Below are positions 61,824 to 64,000 of a stretch of 64,000 bases of DNA, one piece after another; the first letter of the stretch is position 1; each line of letters starts with the position of its first letter. Below the pieces are notes generated by a model, which was given only the letters and a program-made list of their open reading frames with translations, was not told the DNA's origin and searched no databases. The stretch comes from SXTU01 sp964496695 (GTDB lineage Bacteria > Verrucomicrobiota > Verrucomicrobiia > Limisphaerales > SXTU01), in assembly GCA_964496695.1 (NCBI GenBank), contig CAZCBE010000001.1:1-64000 (forward strand). Direction: 5' to 3'. The position numbers and the translations under genes are program-made.

Positions 61824-62552
61824 TTACGGTTGGGGCGGACCGGGAGGAACTGGTGAACTGCCACTCTGGCGCGGTGCTGCACGGCGGTAGAGTTCGCCCA
61901 AGAGCGGTGCCTGTTCATACTCCCGAACGAGTTTCACCCCCTTCGCGGCCGTGACATCATCGGCAAGCTGCTTCACGACATTCGAGACGGTGTCGAGATA
62001 CATCATCCGGGTGTCGAAGCGGTAATACGTTTCCTTGCGGAACAAGCGTTCATAGATGGGCCCAAGGACCGGGGACTTGATGAGGGTGGCATCGAGGTCT
62101 TTGAACCCAAGCGCCACGGTATTCCGGAGCAAATACACGATGGTGAGCATCAAGACGATCATCGCCAAGCAGCCGAGCAAGAACCCGAGCAATTTCCAGA
62201 ACAGCCCTGTGAACACGCAAAAGCCGACGGCCACGGCGGCGAGTTGCCACAATTGGATGATGGCCGGAATCTCCGCTGAACGGCACGAGAAGAAAAAGCG
62301 GGTGCCGAACGGGGCGGCGCACACGTCGAACACCAGCCGCTCGCGCACCATTCGCAAATAGACCCGCTGGTCTGAAAGCACCCCGCCTTCGGAGAACTCA
62401 ATGCGCGACATCATGAGGCCGGGAACCTTCCGGGTGATGAGCTCCTGCTCTATGGCGGCGTAGAACTCTGGCGGGGAAAGCTGGAAATTCTCGGCGAAGC
62501 CAATCCAATGGTCGAGGACCTCCGCATTACGTTTGATGAAAGGGCCAAACAT
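61824..62552 (-). CDS. Hypothetical membrane protein of the element
   Basis: A 242-residue protein encoded just before the ATPase gene (6 bp), on the same strand. Two or three hydrophobic helices lie at about 100-145 (IIQLWQLAAVAVGFCVFTGLFWKLLGFLLGCLAMIVLMLTIVYLL). The N-terminal part (NAEVLDHWIGFAENFQLSPPEFYAAIEQEL) and the C-terminal part (YRFDTRMMYLDTVSNVVKQLADDV, then GELYRRAAPRQSGSSPVPPGPPQP) are soluble. No family is recognised. The arrangement suggests a membrane anchor that recruits the soluble VirD4-like ATPase to the envelope, but this is inferred from gene order only. Confidence 0.72.
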   Translation of the reverse strand: MFGPFIKRNAEVLDHWIGFAENFQLSPPEFYAAIEQELITRKVPGLMMSRIEFSEGGVLSDQRVYLRMVRERLVFDVCAAPFGTRFFFSCRSAEIPAIIQLWQLAAVAVGFCVFTGLFWKLLGFLLGCLAMIVLMLTIVYLLRNTVALGFKDLDATLIKSPVLGPIYERLFRKETYYRFDTRMMYLDTVSNVVKQLADDVTAAKGVKLVREYEQAPLLGELYRRAAPRQSGSSPVPPGPPQP

Positions 62553-62760
62553 ACGTCATTTATGATTGGGGAACGGTGCGACCACCTCGCCTGCCAGCCA
62601 TCCTCGCCAGCGTGTCCCCGGTTATACTCATTTCGTGAGGCCGGCGGGCTTCACATCCACGCCGATACCTCAATCCCTCTGCGGTATACTTTCTGACGCA
62701 TCGGGTTCTTATGTAGAATGATATTGGCAGCGGGAAAATGGCAAGCCAGACTTGCACAGG

Positions 62761-64000
62761 ATGAAAACCTTGGTGCTTACCTTCTTCTTCTTCTGGTCCG
62801 TGACGCTTGGCGGAATTAGTTTTGCGCAACCAAACTCGATCCCCGACACCCCCGAAAAAATGCGGCAGCGGATTCTTGAGCTGGAACGGGAGAATGCCCG
62901 ATTGAAGTCCGACTTGGTGGAGCTGTTCAAGAAACTGGCTACCCCCACGGTCACCGCGCCTTCTGAAAGCGATGTGAAGGCACTCTTGGAAAAGAAGATC
63001 ACGACACAGTCCAAAGGAGCGATCCGGCTCGTCAGTTTCAAGAAAACCAATGGCCAGGCAGCGGGTCAAAGCTACGCGTTTGAATACGAGGCGGAAATCA
63101 GCTTCAACGCCGACTGTTACTGGGGGAACGGTCCGCTCCTCTGGGATGGGAACTACGACGCAACGATTGGCAAACCGCGCAGTTCATTGGAGGAAATGTC
63201 GCCTGCCTTCTTCGGCAAGACGCGCGCCAAGCGCGGCGAGGTCAGCAAGGTCACCACCAAACTGTATTTTGAACACACGGAGAAGGGGTGGCGGGAAAAG
63301 TCCACGCAACTGTATATCGCGGGTGGGACAGGCGCGGCGGCGAGCTTGGGGACTGCTGTGGCCGCACCGGGCACAAGCACGCCGGGGCAGAAAATTCGCT
63401 CAAGTCCGGCCTGGCCCATCGTCGAACGCGCGGTTCAAGCACGGGGAGGAATTGACAATCTGCGCAAGGCTGGCTGCGTGAAGGTCGCCCTCAAGGGGCA
63501 AATGACCGACCCCGCGATGGGGCAGATGGACATGGAAGCCATCATCTATTCGCAAGCTCCCGACCAGATGCGGCAGGAGGTGAAAATACGACTGACGCGC
63601 GCGAGCGTGAGCCAGACGTTCGGAATTAGTGGCACTCGCGTCTGGCAGACGGTCAACGGATTGAAGATTACGGTGACTCCCATGATCGCGGACAACCTGA
63701 AGCGGGAGGCGTTCTGTCAGCGGGTTGAAGATTTGCTCGCCCTGTGGGACGACACGTATGAAGTCGCTCTCGGTGAGCCTGCCCGCGTGGATGGCAAGGA
63801 ACTGCCTGCCTTGCACGTATCGTCGCCCGAGGGCTTAAAGGTGTTGGTCATGTTTGACCCTGAATCAGGTTGTTTGGTGCGCAGAAAATACGAGACTTTG
63901 AACTCCAAAGGGCAAACGGTCACCCGAGAATTGGTGTATTCCGATTTCAAGGAGCGTGACGGCTGCAAGGTGCCGTTTCATACCGTGGGGTATGAGCAAG
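62761..64000 (+). CDS. Secreted protein, lipoprotein-sorting-like (partial, runs off window)
   Basis: Open through the last base with no stop, at least 413 codons. The signal peptide is MKTLVLTFFFFWSVTLGGISFA (residues 1-22). A Glu/Lys-rich helical region follows (KMRQRILELERENARLKSDLVELF), then a compact domain (TNGQAAGQSYAFEYEAEISF, CYWGNGPLLWDGNY). From about residue 220 the sequence resembles the outer-membrane lipoprotein-sorting/LolA-like repeat proteins: VERAVQARGGIDNLRKAGCVKVALKGQM, DPAMGQMDMEAIIYSQAPDQMRQEV, FGISGTRVWQTVNGLKI and LKVLVMFDPESGCLVRRKYETL. Function is unknown. It diverges from the membrane-protein gene across a 208-bp gap. No ribosome site is strong; the start at 62761 is chosen for the signal peptide. 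Confidence 0.72.
   Translation, partial: MKTLVLTFFFFWSVTLGGISFAQPNSIPDTPEKMRQRILELERENARLKSDLVELFKKLATPTVTAPSESDVKALLEKKITTQSKGAIRLVSFKKTNGQAAGQSYAFEYEAEISFNADCYWGNGPLLWDGNYDATIGKPRSSLEEMSPAFFGKTRAKRGEVSKVTTKLYFEHTEKGWREKSTQLYIAGGTGAAASLGTAVAAPGTSTPGQKIRSSPAWPIVERAVQARGGIDNLRKAGCVKVALKGQMTDPAMGQMDMEAIIYSQAPDQMRQEVKIRLTRASVSQTFGISGTRVWQTVNGLKITVTPMIADNLKREAFCQRVEDLLALWDDTYEVALGEPARVDGKELPALHVSSPEGLKVLVMFDPESGCLVRRKYETLNSKGQTVTRELVYSDFKERDGCKVPFHTVGYEQ

Larger units (their letters stand above)
56878..64000. mobile_element. Integrated element in comM (left part)
   Basis: The element begins at the comM break (about 56877) and is not finished at the window end. It carries an integrase, a regulator, a DNA-transfer ATPase, a membrane protein and a secreted protein. 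It has lower and more even GC, and lacks the dispersed hairpin repeats that are frequent in the host DNA to its left. This is most consistent with an integrative mobilisable or conjugative-type element; phage structural genes are not seen. Confidence 0.78.

Noticed and set aside
56878..64000. Prophage
   Set aside because: No capsid, portal, terminase or tail gene is visible; the VirD4-like ATPase points to a transfer-type element.

Overview
The window looks like chromosomal DNA of a Verrucomicrobiota bacterium (PVC superphylum, probably the Pedosphaera/Limisphaerales side). The evidence is the high GC content, many PVC-type secreted families (PSCyt1/DUF1549/DUF1553 proteins, DUF1501 proteins, a PVC-type membrane-bound dehydrogenase/cytochrome, sulfatases), Tat signals, and an unusually dense set of dispersed palindromic repeats. 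The taxonomy is inferred from family content only; there is no rRNA gene. Ten Ns at 28095-28104 mark an assembly gap inside a gene.

Layout. 1-9279 is mostly minus strand: repeats, a hypothetical protein, a secreted lyase-like protein, a REP-associated tyrosine transposase between two palindrome blocks, a large cytochrome/dehydrogenase-like protein, and a two-gene module of a MamK-like bacterial actin plus a Pro/Ala-rich partner. 9479-30973 is a plus-strand run of mostly exported proteins: beta-helix protein, two sialidase-like proteins, an FAD oxidoreductase fused to an SGNH hydrolase, a serine hydrolase, a DUF1549/DUF1553 protein, an ankyrin protein, two sulfatases, a LamG protein, a prenyltransferase-fold protein, DUF1501 and another FAD oxidoreductase. 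Several of these are coupled by ATGA or GTGA overlaps. 31256-37109 (minus) holds a WD40 protein, a DUF1501 protein, an FTCD_C-like protein and a PSCyt1/DUF1549/DUF1553 protein.

37345-55437 (minus) is a nitrogen-scavenging locus. In transcription order it has a porin, the urea ABC transporter urtA, urtB, a 46-codon ORF, urtC, urtD and urtE, a HupE/UreJ-like membrane protein, ureD, fused ureA-ureB, ureC and ureF. After a repeat-filled gap come a second outer-membrane protein, a small ORF, two tandem isochorismatase-fold hydrolases (one very like biuret hydrolase BiuH), an NCS2-type permease, a cupin, and a free-standing allophanate-hydrolase C-terminal domain. A good sigma-54 promoter match lies upstream of the first porin. 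ureG and ureE are not in the window. The likely logic is uptake of urea and biuret-like compounds, hydrolysis to urea or allophanate, then urease.

55825-64000: comM (Mg-chelatase-like ATPase) is cut at its conserved AAMNP motif by an integrated element carrying a large serine recombinase, an HTH regulator, a VirD4/TraG-like ATPase with a nuclease-like tail, a membrane protein and a secreted protein that runs off the end of the window. The recombinase C-terminus reads into the host comM sequence.

A recurring theme is repeat domestication: at least six palindromic repeat families are scattered through the window, and several copies lie in frame inside genes (cytochrome protein, DUF1553 protein, FAD oxidoreductase, ureD, ureF, ureJ-like gene).
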